64,000 bases of DNA from Glossina fuscipes (lineage: Eukaryota > Arthropoda > Insecta > Diptera > Glossinidae): positions 464,927 through 528,926 of the forward strand of contig NW_023998490.1 in assembly GCF_014805625.2 (NCBI RefSeq), read 5' to 3'. A program made the translations under genes and the position numbers. Below are positions 13,375 through 24,909 of this stretch, in pieces (position 1 is the first letter of the stretch; every line of letters starts with the position of its first letter). Under the pieces are notes generated by a model. It worked only from the letters and a program-made list of their open reading frames with translations, was not told where the DNA came from and ran no database searches.

Positions 13375-14835
13375 ATGTCAAGACATTCGAGGAATATCAA
13401 TTTATTAGACAAAATAAGTAATATCGACGAGGATTGTTCGGAAGATGATCAAGAAGTTTACGATACTGATGATGAAAATGAAAAATTGAAAAACGAAAAT
13501 TATTGTGACTTATTTGACAGCGATACGGACGAAGAGAATATTTTGAATATACGAAGAGAACAGAAAAGAAAGAGATTTATAGTTAGTTCTGAAAGTGAAA
13601 ATGAGGAAGAGATTGAAACTGCTATGAACGGAACTGTTTGGAAAAAAATAAAAGAAGGGTCTAACAGTGGAAGAACATCGATTTGTAATATTTTCAAGGA
13701 AATATCAGGACCGACAGGATACGCTAAACGAAATATTATGAAGGGCAGAGCATTTTCAGCATTTTCTTTGATTATTGATCATAAAATGATTGAACATGTG
13801 AGAGAATATACGGAATCAGAGGCTTTTCGCGTGTTGAAAACGAAATGGAATTTATCTAAACAATAAGTTCGCATTGATTTCTCAAGTTTGGAATAAATTT
13901 ATCGAAAACAGCCAAAACTGTTATAAACCAGGAGCGTATCTTACTATAGATGAACAATTGTTTCCTACAAAAGCACGTTGCAGATTTACTCAATGTATGC
14001 CCAATAACCCGGACAAATTTGGTATAAAATTGTGGTTAGTTTCCGATGTAGCAAGTAAATATATAGTAAACGGCTTTCCACATTTGGGAAAAGATGAAGG
14101 GAGAGAATCATCAATCCCACTTGAAGAGTTTGTAACTTTGAAATTAGCAGAACCATATACGGGCCATGGGAGAAATATAACAGTTGACAATTTTTTTACA
14201 AGCGCGTCACTAGCGAGTAAACTTCTAACAAAGAGAACTATTCTTGTTGGAACTATCCGGAGAAATAAAAGAGAGCTACCAAAATTAGCGAGACAGGCAA
14301 AGGATAGTATGACACGCTTCTCAACAATATTACACAAATCGAAAGATTTTATTCTTACAATTTATAAAGCCAAACCCAATAAAAAAGTATTGATACTTAG
14401 TTCAATGCATTCATCCGTTGAAATTGAAAAAATTGACACCCGTACACCAGAGACAATTAGAGTTTACAATAGTACAAAATTCGGTGTAGATGTAACCTAT
14501 CAAATGGCCAGATAATATAGTGTAAAATCTAAATATCAAAGATGGATTTTATATAAATAAACGACGGGTGAGGAAATGTCGAAGCAAGAATTTTATTTCA
14601 ATTGGCAGAAGAACTTGGGACCGAATACCAGAAAGAGAAACAGATAAGCAAAGAATGCTCATCAAAAACAATAATAAATACAAATACTGTTTCTTCTAAA
14701 CGGAGATCTTGTCAAAAAAGATATTGTAAAGTCAACAAAACAAACAAAATTTGCATAAAATGTAAAAAATACGTATGCGGAAAATGTGCAATACGAAATA
14801 ATGTAATATGTAAAAAATGTGATGAAAATGCATAA
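13375..14835 (+). pseudogene. piggyBac-family transposase, broken
   Basis: Transposases of this family use a DDD active site (D268, D346 and D447 in the Trichoplusia ni enzyme) to cut and paste at TTAA. Here an ATG at 13375 opens 163 codons: an acidic N-terminus, then the region ending in ESEAFRVLKTKWNLSKQ before a TAA at 13864-13866. The frame then shifts by +1 and resumes with NKFALISQVWNKF. Several dozen residues normally found between these blocks are missing. The Asp of TIDEQLF is at 13949-13951, the Asp of VDNFF at 14186-14188 and the Asp of FGVD at 14489-14491. The second Asp of the usual DxxDQM motif is Tyr (14498-14500). A stop follows at 14513-14515. A shifted frame at 14602-14835 keeps a C-terminal Cys-rich domain with CxxC pairs. 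Most of the segment between RW and ILYK near 14560 is also lost. It cannot make a functional enzyme. Confidence 0.9.
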
Positions 14836-14937
14836 AAGTAAATAAAACATACAACATCGAAAAGCGGGGAAGGAGTTTTTATTGTAGCATCAGAAAAATA
14901 TTTTGTTTACTATCTATTTTGCATATGTTTTTTTGAC

Positions 14938-14953
14938 GCGGTCATTTGACCGC
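14938..14953. repeat. Subterminal palindrome, piggyBac copy 1 right
   Basis: Perfect GCGGTCA-TT-TGACCGC, about 45 bp inside the right end. The same site is kept in copy 2. Its role is unknown; binding of the transposase is an inference. Confidence 0.75.
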
Positions 14954-15082
14954 CCATGGTAGAAATAGGTATACATGAAATGTCGGTAGGTTTAATGTTA
15001 AATATCTGTCAACCACATCGCTTACGGCAAGACCTTTCAAAGGGCCTCTTGCGAGAATGACTTTGGTGTTACCAGTTTTGAA

Positions 15083-15450
15083 CTAGAAGGGTATATTAAA
15101 TTTGTGCGGATGTACGTAACAACCGGAAGAATCTGATAGACTCATTTATTATTGCAGCAATAGACAAAGAATGATTTTCTGAATCGATTTAAGCTTGTGC
15201 GTTCGTTTGTCCGTCTCTTTCCTTGTGCTCGTGCTACAGGCTGCAATTTTTGAGAAATCTTGATGAAATTTGATACACTGATCGTGCTTTGGCCCAAGCA
15301 AGAACGCTATAGAAAATGGTTCGGGTGTGACCATTTTTTCGACCACTTCTCATATAACGCTTTATTTTAAAAAATCGTTTCATGAATATCTGCGGTGTTG
15401 TCTAGGATACTTAATCGTGGTTCGTGGTCCATACCCATACTTTTACTGGC
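15083..15450 (+). repeat. mini-me/DINE-1-like dispersed repeat
   Basis: It begins with an 'agaagggtatattaaatttg' head, followed by 'ttctgaatcgatttaagctt' near 15177, a GTCY-type run (cgtttgtccgtctctttcc), 'cttgatgaaatttgatacac', 'ttggcccaagcaagaacgct', 'cgaccacttctcatataacg' and an end block near 15400. The copy is nearly full length but has lost the terminal hairpin. Confidence 0.7.
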
Positions 15451-17214
15451 TTAATAAAAAATACATGTTTAATAACTGCGTCGAATACTGATATTCTATT
15501 TCTTTTTTCTATTCCAAAAAAATTGTCAAAAAGCGTTTTTCTTGTTAGGCTGCTACAGTGTACAATGATTCCACGCCCCGCTCGCCTCCCTCAATACATT
15601 GGCTTCAATTAAGGGAGGAAGTTGGACGGAGAACATTTTTCGCAATAAAGTTAAAGTGGATAAAATTTATTACATGCTGTAGAGCATTTCCATATTTTTT
15701 GTTTTAGTCAGTTGGTGACTGTACTTTAGCATGTTCGCCATAAATTTTATAAAACATATGTTGCGTTTTCATTGCACGCTGTTACGTTCTTATGACTCAA
15801 TAGGTCGACGGTTTACGGTGATGAAGGAGAAAAGTTTCGCTTTAAAAAAACAAGTATAAGGCTTAGAAAAGAAAAGCGAAAGCGAAGCGGGCTAAATATT
15901 CCTGAAGATTATGAAAAATTATTTACTTACATCAATGTAATTAAGTAGTGGAGCAGCTGATTCCTTTATATTTACCACTTATTATTATGTTATGTTAGCA
16001 AAATGGGTTTTTTCTAATGAATTTATACATTTGTAGGCGATAACAATTTCGTATTATTATTATAAAAAATGTTATTTGGTGAGACGTCAGTATTTGTGAC
16101 TCGCATGCAAAGCGTAGCTAAACAGTTTACAAAGAATTTCGAATGTCGAGAATGTAAAGATATTGTTATCTAGAGGATAGCACAACAATGTACTAAAGCA
16201 ATTGCAATGTTTCGTTGGCTTCTCAGAAGTAAAGAATTTTATATAAAATAAGAATGAAAAGTTATAAATAAAAAAGAAAGTACGCTTCACTAAATGAAGT
16301 TCAAAGTAAGGTTATGAAAGTGTATTAAAATAAAAAACTTGATTTTATTATTATCTGAGTACCACAGGAAGTAAATGAAGCTCATCCTGTTCTTATCATA
16401 AATACATTTTGCCCAAGTCATCATTACCGTTTGGTGATATTTTTTGCAATGAAATGAACATACCATACAAACGTTGCTTCCGGAGTCAGGCGGACACTAA
16501 ACCGACTACACATCGAACTGAATGCGTTCATCCTGTTGCTTATTCAATGCTTCACTGACTAGTGTGTAAAGGATAGTTGCAGTGAGGAGTGATACGACGT
16601 TTGTGTGCGACAAGCTGCTCTATCTGGCTTGTTTTGTAAAATTGCGCTTTGATGCTTTGGCATTATAGCAGCTGACGAACACTTTTATGAGCGGATCTCT
16701 AGAAAAAATGTAAAACTCTTTTAAAACCTAAAAAAAAAAAAAAAAAAAAGAAAAAATAAACATCAGCAACAACTAACATGAACAGAGAACATAAAAAAAG
16801 GCAACTGTTTCCACGTGTCGCTATCCGAACATCCGCACAAAATAGAGTGTAACAAAAATGGAGATAAATTTGTTTAAGGTCGAGTTTTCCGTCATCCTAT
16901 GAGTAAAATAAACGAATTTTAGTTTCGCTTCAAGTTTCCTAAAATGTAACTGTTTGCTGGACAAAAACGTACAATAAAATAAAGTATATTCTTATTATAT
17001 GTCAAAGATAGTATATGGTGTTCCAAGGATTTAAAAATGCCGTAAGGAATTCGTTATCGCTGCATATTAAAGGAAATGGGAAAATTATACTTGCTTCGAA
17101 GCGAATCTTTCTTGCCAAACAACAATTTCAAAAATTTTATTCGACCATGAGGTATTATGAAGTAATAGAAATGAAATATTTATTTCCCCATTTTAATGCG
17201 TGGCATGTTTATAT
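15451..17214. other. No recognisable gene
   Basis: AT-rich DNA with an A run at 16731-16748. No supported ORF or repeat. Confidence 0.5.
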
Positions 17215-18300
17215 CTTACGCCACTTTTAGTATAAGGATAGATTAACTTTGTGACAAGGTATACGACACTCAGAGGGACTTTGGGTGATTTCACGGTTTA
17301 TTATAGCGATCAAATCGAAATAATTTTCTGCATCAATATAAGCTTGTCTGTCAGTCTCTCTATCTGATGTTTGCCTATTAATTTTTGCGCTCAGCGTACA
17401 TGCCCCACTTTTTAAGATATTTTGAAAAATTCTCATTTTGTAATAGAAATGAAGCCGTCTGATGTCCAAAATATAGATCACAATTTTCAAGATGATTGGG
17501 ATGAACATAATGAAATGCTTTGGCGCAAAAATGAATACTATTAGAATTGAGTTGAGTCGACCCATTGCAAATAGTAACGACGTATCCGGCAAATGACGAC
17601 CTATGAATAAAAGTAAATGCGATTTCTGTCAACTGCCGATAAAAGTGGACAAAAAATAATAGTGAAACACATTAAATTAGCGGTTAATAAGGTCAGGGTT
17701 CCTCTCTCTAAGAGTTTGCGTTTCGTGATAGCGCCTATATATGCTGAGGTTCACAAAAAATAGACACATGTGATCCAAATTTACTACCGTCCATTTGTAT
17801 TTTGAATCGCTACGATGAATTAATTTTCATCATAAAATATTAAAAATCAACCCTTTTTTAATTTATTTACTTTTCGGATACCATCGCATATAAGAATTCT
17901 TTTGCAACTTAAACCCTTATATGCCAAAAAAGCCTAAAAGCGATATTAATTAAATAAAAAATTTGAGTGACCCTAATTTGAACGGCATGGATTTATTTCT
18001 CCCTCCAATCCTTATAGGATATCTAACGATCTCTTAATAATTCCTAGGAGCGGTTCAGCAAAAAAAAATTAACGTCAGGGAATTTGGATCAAATAGATCT
18101 ATTTTTTTAGACTCCCAATTATATAGGAAACGCAAACTCTTATATCGAGAGAAAATCGAATGTTATGGTTTGGCATGAAAATTATGTGTACTTTTTGGCG
18201 TATTCCTACCAAAATGAGCGTATAACTGCACCAGGCAAAGTGGTGTAGGGTGCGTAAAAGTTGGCGTTGCCCGACTATAATCTTATTACCTGTTCGTATA
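17215..18300 (+). repeat. Composite mini-me/DINE-1-like repeat
   Basis: The head (17215-17440) carries 'catcaatataagcttgtctg' and a GTCY-type run in plus orientation. The tail (18225-18300) carries 'ggcaaagtggtgtagggtgc' and a TTGGCG...GCCCGAC end. Between them, 17690-17850 holds a block ('ttttcatcataaaatatt') that is shared with 49570 and reads in minus orientation. I infer an insertion of one repeat in another, or an internal inversion. Confidence 0.5.
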
Positions 18301-19204
18301 TAGAATTATTATGATGAATTCAAGCTACACTCGTCTTTTCTCTGGAGGCCTGAGAGGTGCTCATGTAAAATTAGCGCTTGTAGGCCAACGAGGCGCAAGG
18401 TTTAGTAATCCTTGACGGTTGCTTTATGTATAAAGGTACTCATGAAAAGTAAGTTTTTGCCGACAACGTTATCTAATTTTTAGTTTTATATGACGAAAAT
18501 AGTGGCATTTAAGTGCTTGTCTTGCTTACTTATATAACTAGAACTTTTAAGAGCAAATATGAATAATTTATTTATATATTTTAGTAATTAAATTACAATT
18601 AAAGGGAAGGGGAAGATTTACAGCTATAAGGCACTTGAGCTTATTACAAATTAAATGCTATTATTAATTAAGAGGCATAAGCAGTTTTGCAAGAGTGTAT
18701 TTTCAATTTTAAAAGTTTTGATGCGTCGGTTTCTTAAATTATGGGCGCATGACCGATGGGTGAAGAGTAGAGTAGAATGAAGAATAGAAAGAGCAGGGGG
18801 ATATATTCTTCTTCTATATATGTTCGTGAATGAATTTTGGTCTGCCCTAAACTTAACCGAATTCATTTGGAAATGTTGCGTCATTGAACTTAACAGTTCG
18901 TTAACTAACCGCTAATGGAGAAATTTTTTTTGATTAATGACTTGTACTAAGTTGAAGCTTTGTTCCATAATAGTTTTTGAGTTTCTTTATATACATATGT
19001 AGGAAATAATAAAGTGTTTTATATCAGAACAATTGCGATCCTTAGTGAAGTGTATGTGGATTCGAGAGGAAGAGACAAACGACGACGAATGTGATATGAT
19101 TGTAGCGAAAACGTTCAGGTGTGAGTGCATTTGCAAATGGATAAAACATTTGGTTAGTGTAACAAGAAAAAATGTATGTAAGAGCTTGAGATAAACTCAC
19201 ATTT
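18301..19204. other. No recognisable gene
   Basis: AT-rich DNA. No ORF with coding character and no repeat recognised. Confidence 0.5.
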
Positions 19205-20356
19205 AATTATACCGATTAACCCAGAATCACTTTCTGAATCGATTTAAGCCAGTCTGCCCGTTTGTCAAACTTTTTTTGTATTGAATATGCAGACGGCAAG
19301 TTTTAACACCTACAAGCACTTAAGATCATTTTGCGAATCGTTCTTTGCTTGTCTGTCCGTCTGATGTCTGTCTATTGTGCCCAAGCTACAGGTCGCAGTT
19401 TTCGAGGTATTTTGATGATATTTAATACACTGATGTGTTTGCCGGGAAAAATGCTATTGAAAATGTCCCGGATCGCACCACTTTTGAGCCGGCTCTTCAG
19501 ATAACGACTTATCAGAATCGCCTGAAAATATGATTCCAAACCGTTTCAACATTGCCCTTTCTCTGTTTGCCACGCAAAAAAGAAACATTTTCTGCGGGGT
19601 ATTGTCACTGGCGATGAATGTGGATATACTACGACAAGCCTAAGAGCAAAAGGTCATGAATTAGTCAAGGAGAGCCATCCACTTCGACCGTAAAGCGTAA
19701 TAGTTTTTCTATGTTTATGATGGGATCAGTAAGACGTATGCCGTTACGAGCATCGATTAAATCGATTAAAACTGAACGATGTATTGTTGCCAAAAAGACC
19801 ACCCACAGCGGCTAAAATGGCTACCATATGAATTGACTGAAAATGCCATTTGGCCACTTGTTGCAATTGTTGTCAAGGATACACTGTTGCAACTCCAAAG
19901 GGAAGTTCTACTACACCCAACGTACTTACCCCACATGCCGCCTTCTGATTACCACATGCAGAGATCAATGCATCATGGCTTGACTGGCGTGCATCTCCGC
20001 AAAGTTGGCGAAGTGCGAAAGTGGGTTGATGATTGGATCTCTGCCAAACCCTACTCGTTTTTTCGACACGGTATCGTCATGTTGCCAGAAAGTTGATAAA
20101 AAAATTGCAATAAATGATGGGAAATATTTTGATTATTATATATTGCACCGATTTTTTCAATAAATACTTACTCAAGTGAAAAAATTCTCAAAATGAATGC
20201 AAGCACCTAATAAAAACTTTACACAAAAATGAATCTTACGAACAAACAGAGGCCGCCCAACTCATATCCGGATTTCGATGAAAAAGAATTGATGAAAAGA
20301 AGCGAAGGAGTGTAGAGTGTCTACTTGTCGTGCTTGCCCGACTTTAGCATTTTTAC
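19205..20356 (+). repeat. mini-me/DINE-1-like repeat split by a mariner
   Basis: The left part (19205-19515) has two partial cores ('actttctgaatcgatttaag' near 19229 and a second near 19333), GTCY runs and the inner block ending near 19510. The right part (20213-20356) resumes with 'agcgaaggagtgtagagtg' and the GTCGTGCTTGCCCGAC end. The mariner at about 19520-20210 lies between them. Confidence 0.6.
19520..20210 (+). pseudogene. mariner transposase remnant, mauritiana type
   Basis: Fragments of a Tc1/mariner-superfamily DD34D transposase can be read in several frames: FATQKRKHFLRGIVTGDE (first catalytic Asp in TGDE near 19610), then WIYYDKPKSKRS after a frameshift, and an open frame at 19779-20096 with VVKDTLLQLQ, PPSDYH (third catalytic Asp) and RKWVDDWISAKP, ending in MLPES. 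The 3' end near 20210 reads as a plausible terminal repeat (inward, TTAGGTGCTTGC) next to TA. The 5' half of the gene is missing. It lies inside a mini-me-like repeat, so it inserted later. Confidence 0.85.
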
Positions 20357-21326
20357 TTGTTTCTGGGTATCTTTGGAATTGTTCAAACAGCGAAAAAAAG
20401 TATCCATAACTTTCTCGTATTTATAAGCAGATATAAAGACCTGAAGATAGTACTCTGATTATTCGGTAAAGTGTTTGGAACGATCTGAATTCTTAAGTTT
20501 GTTATAAACTCATATTTGCTTTGATACTTATAAATTAAGTGAGGAACATCTGTTATATTAAATCAATACCTTTTCTTACATAACATCGTCCATTAAGATT
20601 TGCCTTTAGGAGGAATTAATGTTTTATATTTTCTTTCAACATCCGGCAAGGAGCGAGCAAGTAAATATTACATTTATGTCATCTAAGTAATTCGCCCACT
20701 TCGGGTTTTTGTAACACGAGTCTACTATATTTTAGGGTGATCTACTGCACTATCTAACAGGAGCACAATTAATAAAGACGACGTGTACTTTTCAAATATA
20801 TATACCTCGTGGGTGTTCGTTACTATTTACTCTAAGAATTCTCCCAAAAAAGATTCTTTATGTCTTCCGTAACATTCAAGAGCTTATTATTTTTGGTCAG
20901 GATAGTCGAAGAGATACTCAGGTTGATCAATCTGTCCGCATGTGTAGTCCTTTTTCCATTTCAGCTCTCTCTTAGGGTAAGAAAAAACAACTTGTATCAA
21001 AATTTAGTGTTCGTTCGTACTTATACCAAATTCTAAAAACGCCTGAGTTTATTGATAAAATTTAAAAATCGGCTCGATCTTCTCGTTCAGTGTGCGCAAA
21101 GACGGGAATTTTAAAATATTTTCATGTTTTTCGCATACATAACCTGTAAATATTCATTAGTGGCAGTTCTGAGGTTTAGTATAAATGTTTTTCGAGGGCA
21201 ATGGTGTGTCATTTGATTCGTCCTCGATTAATGAAAAGCTTTACAAAATTTCTCTATTTGTGTGCAGTTATTGAACGCCCTTTACGAAACTGTCTTCCTA
21301 TGACGAAATGGTATCCAAAAAAAACA

Positions 21327-21343
21327 ATATATATATATATATA
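21327..21343. repeat. (AT)n microsatellite
   Basis: Uninterrupted AT run of about eight units. Confidence 0.9.
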
Positions 21344-21593
21344 AGCACAGAGTGCAAGAATAGTGCCACCTGATAGTTGATTGCATTTTTAGTTTTTAAG
21401 TCTTCTTGTGATATCAATTTTTTTTTTTTTTCCTTGCAGGAGATAAAACAAAAAGCCCTCAAATCGATAGGAAGCATGGTTTTTTGAGTTTATTTTAAGC
21501 AACGCACAGCATTCAGTGTCATAACCTCTACGATATATAGTGTAGTCTTTGTGTATACTCAGAATGTATACACACATATACATATATGCATAC

Positions 21594-21612
21594 ATATATA
21601 TATATATATATA
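21594..21612. repeat. (TA)n microsatellite
   Basis: TA run flanked by related degenerate TA/CA sequence at 21566-21625. Confidence 0.9.
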
Positions 21613-22438
21613 ACTATATATACGCAAATGTCTACTTTCTCTCTTAATTATTTTGCAAAATTGTTCGAAGGCAAAGGCAAATGAACCGATGACCGTAACC
21701 TTTCATAATCAAAATGCTATGAAAAAGTTTTAAGAGCATTATGTTTATGGAAAAAGAAAGTAAAGCGAAAAAAAAAAATAAAATCTATCTTAACTTGCTT
21801 TTAATGGGAAGAATAAGCGAAGAAAGTTTAAGAAAATTGTCGTTTAATATGAAAGAATGTTTAGTAAAAGCCAAAAGCATTTCATTGATGGCAAATAAAG
21901 AAACTTTTTAATTGATGATAAAATTTTTTCCCTGAATAACTTATAAAAACGTAAATACTTATTTACAAACGCGTATATATTAAACAAAATTGTGCGATTG
22001 CTTTTGTGATGATTGGCAGTCTGGAGACGATGACGTCTGAAAACCGCTTATGTGCACACATAACATTTCGTTAAGGGCAATACTTAACAAATTGTTGTAA
22101 AATTGTGAAAGAAATCTGCTATAGGCGTTAAGATATCACATTGCGAATATGTCGTTTCTGGCTATAGAGTGGTTGCAATTTTCCATTGCTGCTGTTGCTA
22201 TTGCTGTTGTCTGGCAGACGACAAGTACACCAAAGTAACAGGCAGCTAACGATGATAAATGACACTTTAACACTTGTCATCATCACACATTCGTTAATGG
22301 CATCCATTCGTATAAAATTTTTCAATTTACCAATAAGCTGCATTCAATATATCAAATCGTTAATTGAAAAAGTATTAGGCCTTTAGAAAATCACAATTTT
22401 TACGTATATGATGTTCGCTCCATTCCAATTCAATGGTA

Positions 22439-22460
22439 ATATATATATATATATATATAT
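22439..22460. repeat. (AT)n microsatellite
   Basis: Eleven AT units. Confidence 0.95.
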
Positions 22461-24877
22461 GATATCATTGGTCGGATTTAGAAATACTTGTTTAAACAAT
22501 CTTTTTAACCGGTCGAGCTAAAATTTCGAAACTTTGCGAGCGCTTGTAACTTAGTTTGCGATTGAAAGCTTTTAACAAACTAATAGTGTAGACTTGGATA
22601 TCGAAGAAGGGCTGTTCGTCAACTTTTGTAGAATGTATTAAAAGAGGCTTTAGGTAAGTCATACTTTGCTAAAAACATGTTTACGCGAAATTGTTAAAGA
22701 TTTGTCTCGCAATTCGAAAAACGAAAAGAAAATAATTGTGACGATTAAGACGAAGAGGGTTAAGCTCGCATGTTAACATATCTTCTCAATTCTGTTGAAA
22801 TATTTTATTTAATGTATGGGATATGAAGCGCCTTATAAAATGATAATGCAAGGACCGTTTTGAGTACCCTTTCATTGCGTACACTAGTCAGAGTTGTATT
22901 TATCAGTCTGGAAACAGTCATAGCAGACTTCCCAAACATTTAGTCTGCAATTATATACTTTTGCTTTAATGTCCATGAGAGGCCTTTTATTTCATGAAAA
23001 TACCTCGATTAGGTTTGCCATACCTGCAAATATTAAAAAAAAATTTAAGTTTCGCTATTTCGCTTTTTATAGTACTATTGTCGCACGTCCGCAGCACATT
23101 TGATCAATTTTTGGTATGCTCACGATTTCACTGAATAATATGCAAAAAATAAAATGAAAACCCCGATGTAACCTAGAAACCCAGCGATGCACATCGCTGC
23201 AGGCGGAGAAATCGAAAGCAGAAAGCCAGCACCATATAGTTTTAAAGGTTTAAGTTACCCTATTGGCATTGCTAATCGACTATAATCACATTCGACTTCG
23301 GCTTTTGACGCTTCGATTATGGTACTCTGCCATTTTATTCCATAATTTTCACAAATAGTCTTAATATATGTTAATATTTATATAAAACCTTATAACTAAG
23401 TGTGAGGTTGAAATGAACCTTGGTTTCCACATTACTACTACTAGTACGAAGCATGTTCGCGTAAAGAGGACTAATTTGTGCATAGTTCTCCCTTGACTTT
23501 CATGCGTATAGATTCATTGCTAAACCTGAGCGTAGCAAATCAAAACAGTTCGCTAATGACCAAATTTTGGTCAGAAATGATCGATCATGTGTAAATTTTT
23601 CCTTTTGTCAAAAATCAAATTGTTTCATGGATGGCAATTTGAATTGAATAATGTGTTAAGAAAAACTGGAAAAAGTAAGTCAAATCCATTACAGTTCGTG
23701 CCCATCAAATGGTTTTGTCTATAAAGGACTTTCGTAGACTGCAAACACTTGCAGAAAAGTGAAGAAGTTTCGGGAAAAGAGTTTTAGGTCACCAGTTATA
23801 AATCTACCTTCCACTACAACGAAACTAGATTAAAACTGGATGAAACTTTTCTTGCGAATGTTGGCAAATCCCGATACTTCTTTGACAGTGTTTGAAGAGA
23901 AAAAGTGCATATAAATACACTCACCTATACATATGTCAACGAGGGGAACAAAAATAAACCCAGATTTTATCATTCTTTGTCTGCTAGCACCCATGTGAAA
24001 TCATCTAAAGCATGTTAAAAAAGCGTTGCTTTGAACTGCACTATGAATGCGTTTGTAAGAGCTATATGCTCATCTGTGCGAAAATTGAAAAGGATATCAC
24101 CACCACAACCAGCAATTGTCTCTAATATTTGTATTTGCATTGGATTAGGGTTATCGAAAATGCATTGAATTTCAATTTTTTGCGTTTACATCTTTTTTAT
24201 TTTTTGTTCCGATAATATCGAGTAAGGTATTTACTAGTGTTAAGCCTCCGAATGCATGTCGGTCGGATAAGTGCATGTGTTTTAGTGTTAATGTAAACAA
24301 GGTGTCTACATTTGTATGAGACTGTTTGTGCGGATTGGTGTGTGTGAGCGTGTTTGCGTATAGTGCAGTTCAAGGATAACCGCTTAAATAAATGTAAACA
24401 CACATTGACACACTTAAATGCATTCGCATTCAAATACTTAAAGTTTTTTTACTTTTTTTTTTCATTTTCGCTTTTGATTACTTTCAATTCGTCTTTCCCA
24501 AATTTATAGTCGACATAATGAATTTTTCCAAAATTTTATAAATCTATTATGCATCTCCACACACTTGAATTTAAATATTATTAAAAAAAAAAAATTACTT
24601 GTGGAAATTGTTTTGGGATTAAGCAAGCTGTTTGTGCTGCTATGGGAAGAAGCTGATATGGTATGTTCTTTTTTTTTTTTTTTTTGCTTTCAAACTTTTC
24701 TCTTTGCGAACAAATTTTTACACTCAAAACCGAGTGATGAGGATATGCACAGACCACGTAAAGTCAGCATACCGTTCTGAAGCAATTTGGCCATGTCTGT
24801 CTACAGTCTAAGCAAAACATTAATTGTGGCAGAGAGAAATGCTGAACTATGGCATATAGATTATTAGTTGACGGCTA

Positions 24878-24909
24878 TCCGTCTGTCCATCTGTCCATCT
24901 GTCCGTCGG
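24878..24909 (+). repeat. GTCY tandem array
   Basis: Tandem GTCTGTCCATCTGTCC-type units, like the array inside the mini-me-like repeats. The flanks are too diverged to show a full element, so this may be all that remains of one. Confidence 0.6.

Larger units (their letters stand above)
12759..14997 (+). mobile_element. piggyBac-like element, copy 1 (defective, 2.24 kb)
   Basis: The element sits between TTAA at 12755-12758 and TTAA at 14998-15001, the target and duplication used by piggyBac elements. Its ends form a 13 bp imperfect terminal repeat: CACTAAACCTACC on the left and, read inward from the right, CATTAAACCTACC. Palindromic GCGGTCA-NN-TGACCGC sites lie at 12954-12969 and 14938-14953, with a decayed one near 12778-12791. 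Between them lies a broken transposase gene. About 300 bp between 13054 and 13371 is absent from copy 2 at 59597-61386. The element is non-autonomous because of internal deletions and frameshifts. Confidence 0.92.
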
